From Alteromonas sp. RKMC-009 (GTDB taxonomy: Bacteria > Pseudomonadota > Gammaproteobacteria > Enterobacterales > Alteromonadaceae), in contig NZ_CP031010.1 of the NCBI RefSeq assembly GCF_003584565.2, positions 4,216,001 to 4,280,000 on the forward strand: a stretch of 64,000 bases of DNA. Direction: 5' to 3'. Of this stretch, positions 1 to 9,415 are shown piece by piece. The translations under genes were made by a program, and so were the position numbers. Below the pieces are notes generated by a model, which was given only the letters and a program-made list of their open reading frames with translations, ran no database searches and was not told the DNA's origin. Every line of letters starts with the position of its first letter. The stretch's first letter is position 1.

Positions 1-1446
1 CTGATATGCACGCATACCCAGTGTCACATTGAGCTTTTCATTCACTTCGTAGCTGACTTCACCGTAAAACGCTGACTCGGTAGTTTCTGTGTTGCTGACT
101 GAGTAGTATTCCAGCGAATCAGGACGGTAGTTTCCGCCAACTTCCCAGACATCAATGGCATATTCATCAAAGCCCGGGGTAAATTCTTTACTGTAGCCGT
201 CGTATTCCGTTTTATTGTAGTAGAAGCCTGCAATCCAGCTTAACGGACCTTCCGCCTGTGAAACCAGACGCAATTCCTGAGTCAGAATTTTACGCTCGTC
301 CACTTCTTCGGTGTAGGCAGAAAACGCAGGAAACTCTTCATAACTGTAGTCCAGACGGATGAGCAGATCGGTTTGATCCCGCTGACCAATTGCATCGAAT
401 TGTGAATAGCCGGTAGCAGATACCAGCTCAGCAAAGCCCAGATCCGCTTTCAACTCAAGGCTGAGTAATTCATCTTCTTTCTCACGGGGCTCTTCGTAGC
501 GGTAAGCCGACTCATAGGGACCAATCACATCGCTCAGCGGATTATTAGCGGCCAGCGCATCAAATTGCGTGATTGAGCGTCCTTCAACTTCCTGCTTCTG
601 ATAGAAGTAGCTTAATGTACCGTCCAGCCAGTCGTTCGGTACCCAGCGCAGCGCTATGCGGGCAGTTAACGTGTCTTCTCCGTTGGCATCTTCAACGCGG
701 CGTAGATTTTCTGATACTGCCGCATCGTCGTTCCAATCCGGATCAGGCAGAGATACACCGCCTTCCCGCACTACGTAGTTGTAATCCAGAAAGCCCGGAT
801 TATTGAAATAGTTAAGCGACATGCGCACACCCATTTCACCGTCGATCAGCGGCGCGTTGAAAATAAAGCCGCCTTCACCGCCTAAAGAATCACTTTCGCT
901 GACACTGTATGCATCACCGAATACCTCTCCTGAGGTGAAATCCAGATCCACCGCTTTAGGAATATAACGGATAGCCCCGCCCAGTGTACCGGCCCCGTAT
1001 AAGGTTCCCTGCGGACCAATCAGTACTTCAACACGGTCAACGTCAATAAGACGCATGTTCAGAAATAAAGGAATTTCACCGAAATAGGTAGCAACCGTGC
1101 CACCATCAGAACTTGGACCGGAAGAATTGGTGTTCAAACCACGCACAATAACAGGAGAGTCAGAGCGACCGCCCTGATCGGTTACTGTCAGGCCGGGCAC
1201 CCAGCGGGCAACGTCATCGAGATCCTCAATATCCTGCTGAGCCATAACGTCTGAAGTCAGTGCAGAGATATTAATCGGCACTTCCTGCAATGAACCGCTG
1301 CGGCGGGTTGCAGTAACTTCAACCTTCTCGATTTGCTTTTCTGTGGCCTGAGCTTCCTGTGCCAGAACCTGCGGCGATGCCAGTGCGCCGGCAATAGCAC
1401 CGGCTATAGCGGAATATACAAATCCGCTACGGGGAAATGATTTCAT
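1..1446 (-). CDS. TonB-dependent receptor, N-terminal part (runs off the left edge)
   Basis: Outer-membrane active transporter for a large or scarce ligand, energised by TonB-ExbBD. The 482 codons in the window are open to the edge, so the C-terminal barrel is missing. The start ATG follows a GGAGAA ribosome site. A signal peptide (about residues 1-29, ending VLA) precedes a plug domain with the usual landmarks EVTATRR, VIVRGLN and GPQGTLYGAGTLGG. The rest is an aromatic-rich, alternating barrel sequence. It is transcribed away from the deaminase gene across a 635-base gap. The substrate cannot be read from the sequence. No siderophore, vitamin B12 or sugar operon sits beside it in the window, and neighbours to the left are unseen. 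The family is certain by plug motifs; the ligand is unknown. Confidence 0.93.
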   Translation of the reverse strand, partial: MKSFPRSGFVYSAIAGAIAGALASPQVLAQEAQATEKQIEKVEVTATRRSGSLQEVPINISALTSDVMAQQDIEDLDDVARWVPGLTVTDQGGRSDSPVIVRGLNTNSSGPSSDGGTVATYFGEIPLFLNMRLIDVDRVEVLIGPQGTLYGAGTLGGAIRYIPKAVDLDFTSGEVFGDAYSVSESDSLGGEGGFIFNAPLIDGEMGVRMSLNYFNNPGFLDYNYVVREGGVSLPDPDWNDDAAVSENLRRVEDANGEDTLTARIALRWVPNDWLDGTLSYFYQKQEVEGRSITQFDALAANNPLSDVIGPYESAYRYEEPREKEDELLSLELKADLGFAELVSATGYSQFDAIGQRDQTDLLIRLDYSYEEFPAFSAYTEEVDERKILTQELRLVSQAEGPLSWIAGFYYNKTEYDGYSKEFTPGFDEYAIDVWEVGGNYRPDSLEYYSVSNTETTESAFYGEVSYEVNEKLNVTLGMRAYQ

Positions 1447-2081
1447 GTTTGTGTGTTCTCCTGAAACCGGATACGTCGTCCGGCCTGATGAATCTTGCGC
1501 TTGCAGACTTCACTTTGTTCACTCCGGACAGTGCGGAGTGAAACATCAAAAGTGTCGCCGGACGTGGCAACCGTATTGGCATACCGTTGCATATCACCCG
1601 GAGCGCACGTTTTGTGCCGTCTGGTTGTTTAATTTTACTGGAAAAGCTACGCCACAAACACTTAAAAATGAATAAAAATGCATATAAATGGAAAGATAAT
1701 CTTCCAACACTATCTGTTCCGGCTGACCGCACCACACCGGCACGCCGTATAAGACATAGTAAGCAAGACTTTCGTGCAACTTCAGCGGTTATTGCACCAG
1801 CATCGCGCGCCAAAAATTGAATAGAAATTCATTAATAAAATGTTAACGTGAATAAATCCCCGAATGTTTAATTTGTTTACCTGCCTTTTTACGTTGAGTG
1901 ACAGCGACAAGCAGAGTCCGCCAGTGTGTTTACTGCTTTCCCGGTAGTGCCAGAAATTCCGGACTCATTTAAATCATGACTTCCTGCTAAGTCTGACCCG
2001 GTCAGGCTCAGTTTTTGCTGAGTTTTTGCTGACTATAAAACAGAACAGTTTTTTCCTGTTCATTATCAGACGGCGGTATTT
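1447..2081. other. Divergent intergenic region between TonB receptor and deaminase
   Basis: This 635-base AT-rich gap separates two divergent genes. I see no convincing small gene: the short open frames here lack ribosome sites and overlap each other on both strands. It contains a perfect-core ARG-box-like palindrome at 1818-1831 (TGAAT-4 nt-ATTCA). It also has a tandem repeat of GTTTTTGCTGA-like units at about 2010-2031, directly before a TATAAA at 2034-2039 that could be the -10 of the deaminase promoter. The -35 is not clear. Confidence 0.5.
1818..1831. promoter_or_regulatory. Possible single ARG box (ArgR site)
   Basis: TGAATAGAAATTCA matches all ten conserved positions of the ArgR half-site core TGAAT-N4-ATTCA, with one G in the four central positions. 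Natural ArgR operators are usually two such boxes 21 bp apart, and I find no second box at that distance. It may therefore be a weak single site or chance in AT-rich DNA. It lies between the TonB receptor and deaminase genes, more than 200 bases from either start. Confidence 0.3.
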
Positions 2082-3101
2082 ATGGAATTAAGACCCTTTT
2101 TAGAGAAGTTGCCCAAGGCAGAACTTCACGTGCATATTGAAGGCACACTGGAGCCGGAATTAAGTTTCGCTCTGGCGCAGAAAAATAATGTGTCGTTACA
2201 GGCTAAGACACCGCAGGAAATGATTGCAGCTTATAACTTCCATGACCTGCCCTCTTTTCTGGATATCTATTATGCAGGCATGAGTGTACTGAAAGATGAA
2301 TCTGACTTTTATCAGCTCACCATGCATTACCTGCGCAAAGCCGCCACACAAAACATTGTATATGTTGAGCTGTTTTTCGACCCGCAGGCACATACCAGCC
2401 GTGGTGTGAGTTTTGATACTGTGATAAACGGTATTCACCGCGCTCGCAGTGATGCCGCTGCTGAACTGGGTGTGCAGACCAATCTCATTTTATGTTTCCT
2501 GCGGGACATGTCTGCTGAATCCGCTATGGAACACCTGATGATGGTGCAACCCCACCTGGATAAAATCATTGGCGTGGGGCTGGATTCTGACGAAAAAAAT
2601 AACCCGCCGGCTAAATTCAGCGCTGTTTTTGAAAAAGCCCGTAGTATGGGCCTGAAACTCACCATGCACTGCGATGTAAACCAGGATAATACCGTAGAGC
2701 ACATCCGCCAGGTGATAGAAGATATTGGCGTTGACCGCATAGACCATGGCGTCAACATTCTGGAATCTGAGGAATTATGTAACCTTGCCAGAGAGAAAAA
2801 ACTGGGCCTGACCGTATGTCCGGTGTCCAATCGCTTTGTAGTGCAGTCACTGACCTCTGCTGAAATCAAAAAGATGCTGCAATACGGACTGATGCCGTGC
2901 ATCAATTCTGACGATCCGTCTTACTTTCGTGCTTATTTGAATGAGAATTTTATTGCCCTTCAGGAAGAAGGTGACTTTACCGTTAAAGAGCTGGTGACAC
3001 TGGCAGAAAACAGTTTCAAAGCGAGCTGGTTACCGGATGCACAGAAACAGGCATACCTTGCAGATTTGCAGGATTATGTGTCGGAAAATCAAGAAATATA
3101 G
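2082..3101 (+). CDS. Adenosine/adenine deaminase family protein
   Basis: Zinc amidohydrolase of the adenosine deaminase superfamily, 339 residues. Metal and base ligands are visible: H16 and H18 (LHVHIEG), H196, H222 (DHGV) and D277-D278 (NSDDP). The segments GTLEPEL, FFDPQAHTSRGV and GLDS-EK-PP-KF are those of the adenine deaminase (Aah1/PA0148-type) branch rather than classical Add. In characterised members the third histidine is followed by AGE, whose Glu protonates the purine ring. Here it is H196-C-D-V, so that Glu is absent. D198 or another acid might substitute, or the substrate may differ. The gene stands alone, divergent from the TonB receptor. The two tRNA-Gly genes that follow lie on the other strand. 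Family assignment is safe; the exact substrate is not. Confidence 0.88.
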   Translation: MELRPFLEKLPKAELHVHIEGTLEPELSFALAQKNNVSLQAKTPQEMIAAYNFHDLPSFLDIYYAGMSVLKDESDFYQLTMHYLRKAATQNIVYVELFFDPQAHTSRGVSFDTVINGIHRARSDAAAELGVQTNLILCFLRDMSAESAMEHLMMVQPHLDKIIGVGLDSDEKNNPPAKFSAVFEKARSMGLKLTMHCDVNQDNTVEHIRQVIEDIGVDRIDHGVNILESEELCNLAREKKLGLTVCPVSNRFVVQSLTSAEIKKMLQYGLMPCINSDDPSYFRAYLNENFIALQEEGDFTVKELVTLAENSFKASWLPDAQKQAYLADLQDYVSENQEI

Positions 3102-3110
3102 ATGAAGAAT

Positions 3111-3186
<76 letters not shown>

Positions 3187-3215
3187 AACAAAAGACTTGG
3201 TGATGACTGAAGAAT

Positions 3216-3291
<76 letters not shown>

Positions 3292-3306
3292 ATACCGGTT
3301 CAGTCG

Positions 3307-3332
3307 TTTTGCGAAAGTGGCCCTTCGCAAAA
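3307..3332 (-). other. Hairpin in the pre-tRNA-Gly 5' leader
   Basis: TTTTGCGAA (3307-3315) and TTCGCAAAA (3324-3332) form a perfect 9-bp stem with an 8-nt loop. It lies between the promoter's -10 box and the first tRNA, at the predicted 5' end of the precursor. It may guide leader processing or stability; function is inferred only from position. Confidence 0.5.
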
Positions 3333-3341
3333 GTGGAGCGC

Positions 3342-3369
3342 ATTTTACAAAAATCCCGGCGATGCGCAA
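3342..3369 (-). promoter_or_regulatory. Sigma-70 promoter of the tRNA-Gly pair
   Basis: On the minus strand TTGCGC (3364-3369) and TAAAAT (3342-3347) are spaced by 16 bases. They are followed by a GC-rich stretch GCGCTCC, the discriminator type expected for a stringently controlled stable-RNA promoter. The position about 50 bases before the first tRNA fits. Confidence 0.65.
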
Positions 3370-3409
3370 CACTTAATTTGAATTTTTTTCGAAATACCGG
3401 TTCGTTCGC

Positions 3410-3955
3410 TTAAATCGTAAACACTTTTTCCCGGTAATACTGCAATTCCGCTATAGACTCGCGAATATCGTCCAGTGCCAGATGCACACCTTTCTTCGTG
3501 AAACCGTCGAGAATTTCCGGCTGCCAGCGCTTAACCAGTTCCTTAATCGTGCTCACATCTATACTGCGGTAGTGAAAATACGCTTCCAGTTCCGGCATAT
3601 ACTTCACCATAAAACGGCGATCCTGTCCGATAGTATTGCCACACAGGGGCGATTTTCCGGCATCTACGTAATCACTCAAAAATGCGATGGTTTGTTTAGC
3701 AGCTTCGGCTTCATCAATTTGACTCTCGCGGCATCTGGCAGTGAGCCCGCTGTTACCGTGCACACGGGTGCACCACTCATCCATACCATCTAAAATCGCA
3801 TCCGGCTGGTGTACAGCTATGACCGGCCCTTCTGCCAGTACATTGAGCTGCGGGTCAGTGACGATAGTGGCAATTTCCAGCACCTTACAGGTTTCAGGGT
3901 CCAGCCCTGTCATTTCCATATCAATCCAGACTAAATTGCCATCGTGTTTTGTCAT
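3410..3955 (-). CDS. orn: Oligoribonuclease
   Basis: 3'-to-5' exoribonuclease that degrades 2-5-nt RNAs, including pGpG from cyclic-di-GMP breakdown, to mononucleotides. The 181 residues match the usual family length. The DEDDh exonuclease residues are visible: D12 and E14 in [10 protein letters not shown], the [11 protein letters not shown] motif, and a C-terminal LALDDIRES with its Asp. I chose the ATG at 3955 because a GAGGAA ribosome site lies seven bases upstream and the protein then aligns with E. coli Orn from its first residues. A longer reading frame continues 17 codons upstream without support. It is divergent from rsgA across a short gap, as in enteric bacteria. Confidence 0.97.
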   Translation of the reverse strand: MTKHDGNLVWIDMEMTGLDPETCKVLEIATIVTDPQLNVLAEGPVIAVHQPDAILDGMDEWCTRVHGNSGLTARCRESQIDEAEAAKQTIAFLSDYVDAGKSPLCGNTIGQDRRFMVKYMPELEAYFHYRSIDVSTIKELVKRWQPEILDGFTKKGVHLALDDIRESIAELQYYREKVFTI

Positions 3956-4038
3956 TCTAGTTTCCTCGTCTTTAACATGGCACACGGGCCTGACAAACGG
4001 TATCATTGGTCAAGTATACGTTAACTTTGCAGGAAATC

Positions 4039-5073
4039 GTGGCAAAAAAACCAAAACTGACACACCGCCAGAAGCGCCAGGTTGCAGCAAACCGGGCCCG
4101 CCGGCTGAAAGATAAAGCATCTGATCCTGAAAAGCAGATTGATGCCGCCAACCTGATCCCCGGCCGGGTTGTCGGTCGTTTCGGCAAGCACGCAGACGTT
4201 GAAGATCAGCAGGGTACGGTGTACCGCTGTCACATCCGCCGGACTATCGAATCGGTGGTTTGCGGTGATGATGTCCTGTTCGACACTGGTAATGAAAACG
4301 AGTCCGGTGTCAGTGGCGTGATTGAAATCGTCCGCGATCGCCGTTCCGTGCTTACCCGGCCGGACTATTACGACGGCGTGAAACCCATCGCCGCGAATAT
4401 CGACCAGATCATTGTTGTCAGTGCGGTAAAGCCCGATTTATCTCTGAATATCATCGACCGCTATCTGGTTGCCTGCGAAGATACCGGCATTGCCCCCGTT
4501 CTCATCCTCAACAAAACCGAGTTACTGAGCAACGAAGAATTCGACACGGTAAAACAGCAACTGGCGGTGTATGAATCTCTGGGTTACAGATTAATTTATA
4601 CCAGTTGCAAGCGCGGTGACGGCCTGGACGAACTGAAAACCTGTCTGAATGACAAAGTCAGTGTTTTTGTAGGCCAGTCCGGTGTGGGCAAATCCAGTAT
4701 CATTAATCAGGTGCTGCCGGATGCCGATGAACTGGTCGGTGAAATATCAGATAACTCCGGTCTTGGTCAGCACACCACCACCGCAGCAAAATTACTTCAT
4801 TTCCCTGATGGTGGCGATCTTATCGATTCCCCGGGCGTAAGGGAATTCAGCTTATGGCATATGCCGGTAGAGCAAATCACCCGCGGCTTCATCGAGTTTC
4901 GTGATTATCTGGGCGGTTGTAAATTCCGCGACTGCAAACACATGAACGATCCCGGCTGTCTCATCCGTGAAGCAGTAGAAGAAGGAAAAATCAGCAGCGC
5001 CCGCTTCGACAGCTACCACCGCATTCTGGCGACCATGGACGAACAGCGCCCGAGCTATACCAATCCGTTTTAA
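4039..5073 (+). CDS. rsgA: Small ribosomal subunit biogenesis GTPase RsgA
   Basis: Circularly permuted GTPase that binds the immature 30S subunit and checks the decoding centre during late assembly. Order of parts: a basic N-terminal tail (KLTHRQKRQ), an OB-fold with the HADVE and RCHIRRTI motifs, then the GTPase motifs in permuted order. NKTE (G4, near residue 158) precedes the P-loop GQSGVGKSS (near 212-220) and DSPG (G3). A C-terminal zinc knuckle follows ([10 protein letters not shown]...GC). GTG at 4039 is preferred over an upstream TTG at 4006: it has AGGA just upstream and gives 344 residues starting MAKKPKLTH, close to the family length. Confidence 0.96.
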   Translation: MAKKPKLTHRQKRQVAANRARRLKDKASDPEKQIDAANLIPGRVVGRFGKHADVEDQQGTVYRCHIRRTIESVVCGDDVLFDTGNENESGVSGVIEIVRDRRSVLTRPDYYDGVKPIAANIDQIIVVSAVKPDLSLNIIDRYLVACEDTGIAPVLILNKTELLSNEEFDTVKQQLAVYESLGYRLIYTSCKRGDGLDELKTCLNDKVSVFVGQSGVGKSSIINQVLPDADELVGEISDNSGLGQHTTTAAKLLHFPDGGDLIDSPGVREFSLWHMPVEQITRGFIEFRDYLGGCKFRDCKHMNDPGCLIREAVEEGKISSARFDSYHRILATMDEQRPSYTNPF

Positions 5074-5413
5074 AAAAGCTGATACATGCACAGCGCTGAA
5101 GAGCCGGATTTGGATAACAGAACCGTAAGCCCTTCCCGCCACGGAGACGGAATTGCCTGCGTGAACTATCTGGCGCAAAGATTGTAAAAGAATGGATGCC
5201 CGAAACGAGAAGCCCACAGGGATGTGTTTACGGCGTGTTCACGAAGACAGCGCCGCTCCCTGACAGAAGGGCTAACCGCTTTTAATCCTTTTTCCCCTTC
5301 CGCTTATATCAAACACTGATGGCCCATAACGGTAAAGTGCATCCGTTTGTTTACAACTTGTTGTACAATCATCCGCGACAGAAACTAGATAACTATTATT
5401 TTTCGGAGTGCCC
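5074..5413. other. Intergenic region before psd
   Basis: 340 bases with no supported gene. Near the psd end there is a small inverted repeat ACAAC-TT-GTTGT at 5353-5364 next to TACAAT (5364-5369), and a TATTAT at 5394-5399. Either could be a -10 element, but neither has a good -35 at the right distance. I see no terminator with a U-tract after rsgA. Confidence 0.4.
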
Positions 5414-6286
5414 GTGCTGGACTGGTTCAAGGTTAACCTTCAATATATTTTGCCCAAGCATCTTTTATCCCGCCTGGTTGGTAAGTTTGCGGCTGCTGAA
5501 GCCGGCGGCGTGACCACAGCGTTTATCAAATTTTTCATCAAGAAATACAATGTGGATATGAGCGAAGCGCTGTATCCCCATCCGGAGCACTACAAAACCT
5601 TCAATGAATTCTTCACCCGTCAGCTGAAACCTGAAGTCCGTCAAATTGCAGAAGGTGATGATGTGCTGATCCAGGCAGTTGACGGTGCAGTCAGCCAGTT
5701 TGGTGACATTCATCAGGACAGTATTTTTCAGGCGAAAGGCCACAATTACAGCCTTACCACCTTACTGGGTGGCAAACCTGAACTGGCAAAGCCTTTCAAA
5801 AACGGTAAGTTCGCGACCATTTATCTGTCGCCGAAAGACTATCACCGCATTCACATGCCCGTTGAAGGCACACTGACGGACATGGTGTATGTGCCCGGTG
5901 AGCTGTTCTCCGTTAACCCGCTGACTGCTGAAAATGTGCCGGGATTATTTGCCCGCAATGAGCGGGTAATCGCATTTTTCGACACCCCGGTTGGAAAAAT
6001 GGCTATGGTACTGGTTGGTGCAACCATTGTAGCCAGTATCGAAACCGTCTGGTCTGGCACAGTGACACCGCCTGCTGGTAAAAACGTGCAACACTGGCAA
6101 TACGAAAGCGATGATGAAGCAGCCGTTAAGCTGGAAAAAGGCGATGAAATGGGCCGCTTTAAACTTGGCTCTACCATTGTGGTTTGCTTTGAAAAAGACC
6201 AGATTGAGTTTGAGGATATGGAAGCAGGCATGACTACCCGCCTCGGGGAAGTGTTTGCCCTTGCGAAGGCAAATAAAACTGCCTGA
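5414..6286 (+). CDS. psd: Phosphatidylserine decarboxylase proenzyme
   Basis: Inner-membrane-associated enzyme converting phosphatidylserine to phosphatidylethanolamine. The proenzyme cleaves itself within the LGST motif (here FKLGST). That makes S253 the pyruvoyl prosthetic group of a 38-residue alpha chain. Other family landmarks are [36 protein letters not shown] and [15 protein letters not shown] at 5414 is chosen over a GTG two codons upstream because CGGAG then sits six bases away and the start MLDWF-like N-terminus matches E. coli. The long Asp/Glu-rich tail of E. coli Psd is absent. The next gene starts two bases after the stop, suggesting co-transcription. Confidence 0.96.
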   Translation: MLDWFKVNLQYILPKHLLSRLVGKFAAAEAGGVTTAFIKFFIKKYNVDMSEALYPHPEHYKTFNEFFTRQLKPEVRQIAEGDDVLIQAVDGAVSQFGDIHQDSIFQAKGHNYSLTTLLGGKPELAKPFKNGKFATIYLSPKDYHRIHMPVEGTLTDMVYVPGELFSVNPLTAENVPGLFARNERVIAFFDTPVGKMAMVLVGATIVASIETVWSGTVTPPAGKNVQHWQYESDDEAAVKLEKGDEMGRFKLGSTIVVCFEKDQIEFEDMEAGMTTRLGEVFALAKANKTA

Positions 6287-6288
6287 TT

Positions 6289-7161
6289 GTGGATCCTGTT
6301 AAACGAAGCCTGATAACACTTCATATCACCGTTATCTTACTGGGCGGCACAGGCCTTTTTTCAAATATTATTCCCTTGAGCGCAACGGATATTACTTTCG
6401 GGCGCTCGGTATTTGCCTGTCTGTGCCTTGCCGTATTCATGCGTCTGGCCGGTGAAACCTTCAGACTGAACAACAAACGTGATTACGGTATTGCACTGTT
6501 GCTGGGTGGTCTGATGGCCGTGCATTGGGTAACTTACTTCGCGGCGATGCAATACGCCGGTGTTGCCGTGGGTATGATTGCCCTGTTTACCTTCCCGGTC
6601 ATAACCGTTCTTATTGAACCCTTCTTCGAGAAAATCCGGCTTGTCTGGCAGGACTTCTTCAGTGCATTAATTGTTTTTGTGGGCGTGGCGCTGCTGGTGC
6701 CGGAAATATCGCTGGAAAACGAGGTGACATTGGGTGTGCTGACCGGTATTTTTTCTGCCGTGCTTTATGCCCTGAGAAACCTGCTTCACCGCCAGCACTT
6801 TTCTCACTATTCAGGTGCGAAGGCCATGGCCTGGCAAATCCTGGTGGTGATAGCCTGCCTGCTGCCTTTTGCCAGTGAACACCTCAGTGATGCCACCTTT
6901 GATACATGGTTGCTGCTGGCCGTTCTCGGCTCCATGTTTACCGCAGTACCCCACGCGCTTATAGCAACCGCGCTCATCCACTTGCGGGCAAAAACTTTTT
7001 CTCTGATTGCCTGCATGCAGCCACTGTACGGCGTAATCCTGGCTATGCTAATTTTACATGAGTCTCCGGGCTGGAAAGCGTTAATAGGTGGCATACTGGT
7101 GACATCAGCCTCCATTTACGAAACCATGAACGCGCAAAAGCTCCATAACCAGGACAAGTAA
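6289..7161 (+). CDS. EamA-family (DMT) membrane transporter
   Basis: Drug/metabolite-type transporter of 290 residues with two EamA halves of about five membrane helices each. Hydrophobic segments lie near residues 8-30, 37-55, 67-85, 90-115, 120-140, 148-165, 180-197, 208-230, 236-255 and 260-280. The helix-rich pattern with GWKALIGGILVTSAS near the end is typical. The start is GTG two bases after psd. The next gene's ATG follows its stop with no gap, so psd, this gene and the diesterase form a tight operon. The substrate is unknown; amino acids, drugs or nucleotide metabolites are all known for the family. Confidence 0.88.
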   Translation: MDPVKRSLITLHITVILLGGTGLFSNIIPLSATDITFGRSVFACLCLAVFMRLAGETFRLNNKRDYGIALLLGGLMAVHWVTYFAAMQYAGVAVGMIALFTFPVITVLIEPFFEKIRLVWQDFFSALIVFVGVALLVPEISLENEVTLGVLTGIFSAVLYALRNLLHRQHFSHYSGAKAMAWQILVVIACLLPFASEHLSDATFDTWLLLAVLGSMFTAVPHALIATALIHLRAKTFSLIACMQPLYGVILAMLILHESPGWKALIGGILVTSASIYETMNAQKLHNQDK

Positions 7162-7869
7162 ATGATAGTACTCGCTCATCGCGGAGCAAGTAAGGCGGCA
7201 CCGGAGAACACGTTGCTGGCCTTCAGGCTCGGATTCGCCATGGGAGCACACGGTGTTGAGTTCGATACTTATCAGATCGGCGATGACATCATGGTGTTTC
7301 ATGACCGCTGGTTACACAGAACCACGAATGGCCGGGGGCGGGTTGCCGATCAAACAACAGACTATCTGCGCTCACTGGATGCCGGTCAGGGTGAGCGTAT
7401 TCCGTTTCTTGCAGAAACCCTGGCTACCCTGCCTGAAGATGCGTTATGCAATGTTGAAATCAAAGGGCTGACAGACACCGCCCGCTGGCTCAGCGCCTTT
7501 GACCGCGCATGTGAAGAAAGCGGCGCCAGCACAGACTCAATGGTGATATCGTCTTTTAATCATCAATGGCTTGCAGAGATCAGCCTCGCCAGACCGGACC
7601 TTAAAACCGGTGCACTTACCGCCAGTATTCATACCGGTTTACTGCAGTTCGCAGACTCACTAAAGCCCTGGTCATTACACATTGCACTGGATATTGTTGA
7701 AGAACGTTATGTCAGCCGGGCAAAGGCTGAGGGCTATAAGGTGTTCGTTTACACTGTGGATAACCCTGAGGATATGCTGTTACTTCAGCAATGGGGTGTG
7801 GACGGGATTTTCAGCAATGTGCCGGACGTAGCATGCGAAACGCTGAATGCTACGCGACGGATGTGTTAA
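7162..7869 (+). CDS. Glycerophosphodiester phosphodiesterase (UgpQ-like)
   Basis: Hydrolyses deacylated phospholipids (glycerophosphodiesters) to sn-glycerol 3-phosphate and an alcohol. The 235 residues have no signal peptide, as in cytoplasmic UgpQ. The TIM-barrel catalytic residues are visible: H6-R7 (AHRGAS), E15-N16 (PENT), E33 and D35 (VEFDTY), H47 (FHDRW) and later NVEIKG. The C-terminus has the usual GVDGIFSNVPD. Its position behind psd and an EamA transporter suggests a phospholipid-turnover operon, but that link is by position only. Confidence 0.93.
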   Translation: MIVLAHRGASKAAPENTLLAFRLGFAMGAHGVEFDTYQIGDDIMVFHDRWLHRTTNGRGRVADQTTDYLRSLDAGQGERIPFLAETLATLPEDALCNVEIKGLTDTARWLSAFDRACEESGASTDSMVISSFNHQWLAEISLARPDLKTGALTASIHTGLLQFADSLKPWSLHIALDIVEERYVSRAKAEGYKVFVYTVDNPEDMLLLQQWGVDGIFSNVPDVACETLNATRRMC

Positions 7870-7874
7870 CCGTG

Positions 7875-8300
7875 TTACTTTGCGAGATGCTGGGATAGTA
7901 CCGTATTGCGGCAACAGCGGCACTGGCGGCACAAACGCATGTTTATCCAGTGGCCGGCAACAATAAGCAGCGCGCCGGTGGCAATGGTGAAGGGTTCGTA
8001 GTCGTGCCCGAATATATCTTTGAACCAGTAAATAACCCCGCCTGAAAATAACAGAACCAGCGGATAATATTGCCCGTGATAACGCACCGCGCCGTTAATC
8101 AGTGCTACAGCACCTATCAGCATGGAAATAGTAAGAATGGTGCGCTCAAACCAAAGTTGCGCGAAGAACGTTGAGCCGATAAGCGGGATCAGCGGCAGCA
8201 ACAAAGGCAAAGCAAGACAATGCAACGCACACAAGCTGGATATCCATATACCCAGCCTGTCTAATTTAGTCGGATTGTCAGCATCCTGAATTCGGGACAT
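7875..8300 (-). CDS. MerC-domain membrane protein
   Basis: Small inner-membrane protein of the MerC family (141 residues), four predicted helices. The first helix carries C24-A-L-H-C28, the metal-binding-looking pair typical of chromosomal MerC homologues, and the tail is Cys-rich (RLCRQCRCCR). True MerC moves Hg(II). The chromosomal relatives sit alone, as here, and may handle other metals; no mer genes are nearby. ATG at 8300 is chosen because GAGGCGAG lies just upstream. A further six codons upstream are open. It converges with the diesterase gene, with only a five-base gap. Confidence 0.82.
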   Translation of the reverse strand: MSRIQDADNPTKLDRLGIWISSLCALHCLALPLLLPLIPLIGSTFFAQLWFERTILTISMLIGAVALINGAVRYHGQYYPLVLLFSGGVIYWFKDIFGHDYEPFTIATGALLIVAGHWINMRLCRQCRCCRNTVLSQHLAK

Positions 8301-8378
8301 TTCTCGCCTCGCCAGCAAAAGGGACGTTATAATATAACAGTCTTGGCGAAATTCAAAATTACAATCCCAAAAAAAGGA

Positions 8379-9221
8379 TTAATTCGGCGCGACCATCTGT
8401 GGCCTCATCGTGTCCTCTGACTTTTGCTGTGCCATCATCGCCGGTTCAGGCTCGAATAAATCGCTGACCGTCGACAGTCTGATCCCCATTTCTTCCAGCT
8501 CAGGCAAACGCTTTTGCAGGATTTTCATGGTCAGCCTGTGCGGATGAGCAATGGCAACAGCGGTCCCCGTTTCACGGGCAAGCAGCAACATACGATCGAA
8601 CTCTTTCTCAATGGCCGCTTCGTCGATGACATGGTCGAGAAACACATGCCTTCGTGCTACCGGGATCCCGGCGTGCAATGCGGCTTCCTCCGCCACAGTT
8701 TTCACGGATGTACGGCTGTCAACGAAGAATAAATTTCGTTGCTTCAGCAAATCCATAAAAGAGCGCATCGGATTGAACATGCTGGTCAGCCTGCTTCCCA
8801 TGTGATTGTTCACGCCAATCGCATAAGGCACACTTTCCATTGCACGGGCAAATTGAAGTTCCATCTGAGTTTCAAACATACCTACACTCAATCCGTCAGG
8901 CCCCATTTCCTGGCCATCAAAGGATTCCATCGGCATGTGTAACATTATATCCCGCCCCTGGGCATGAGCCAGTTCGGACATTTCAGTAGTCATGGGAGCA
9001 TCAGGAAGAATCGAGAACGTCACTTCTCTTGGCAGGTCAAGCGCCCTGCGGTCAGAGAAACGATGTCCGATATCGTCGATAATAACGACGACTTTTGGTT
9101 GGACACTTGCAGCCGCGACTGGTAGACAGAAGAGTGCAAACAACACACCCCAAAACAACGCAAACCAATCAACCAACTGACGGTCAGTTCTTTTGAGTAA
9201 ACAAATTTTTAGCAAGCGCAC
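8379..9221 (-). CDS. yibQ: Divergent polysaccharide deacetylase family protein (YibQ)
   Basis: Periplasmic protein of the YibQ / DUF610 divergent polysaccharide deacetylase family (PF04748), 280 residues. An uncleaved or cleaved leader (hydrophobic about 18-40, ending VAAAS) is followed by the family motifs VVIIDDIGHR, MLHMPME, NNHMGSRLT, FVDSRTS and AIAHPH. These keep the deacetylase-like fold and many polar residues. The enzymatic activity of the family is not established. It lies downstream of envC on the same strand, as in E. coli (envC-yibQ), suggesting a cell-wall role. A 194-base gap separates the two. Confidence 0.9.
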   Translation of the reverse strand: MRLLKICLLKRTDRQLVDWFALFWGVLFALFCLPVAAASVQPKVVVIIDDIGHRFSDRRALDLPREVTFSILPDAPMTTEMSELAHAQGRDIMLHMPMESFDGQEMGPDGLSVGMFETQMELQFARAMESVPYAIGVNNHMGSRLTSMFNPMRSFMDLLKQRNLFFVDSRTSVKTVAEEAALHAGIPVARRHVFLDHVIDEAAIEKEFDRMLLLARETGTAVAIAHPHRLTMKILQKRLPELEEMGIRLSTVSDLFEPEPAMMAQQKSEDTMRPQMVAPN

Positions 9222-9415
9222 GCCTATTATTTTAATAGTGTAATTATAAGGTTCTTATGACCTTTGTTACCCTGCGTCCATACGGGTTATTTATTTAGTA
9301 TTGCATTCCATACATATTGAGCATAACAGTGATCTTCGAAATATGAAATTTCAAATGCGCTTTTTTTGACATTTTTTGAACAATTTTTCAGGTGGCCGCT
9401 CAGTTCGCCGGAATA

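Noticed and set aside
1427..1820. Several short open frames on both strands in the receptor/deaminase gap
   Set aside because: They overlap one another, lack ribosome sites and have no protein-like composition.
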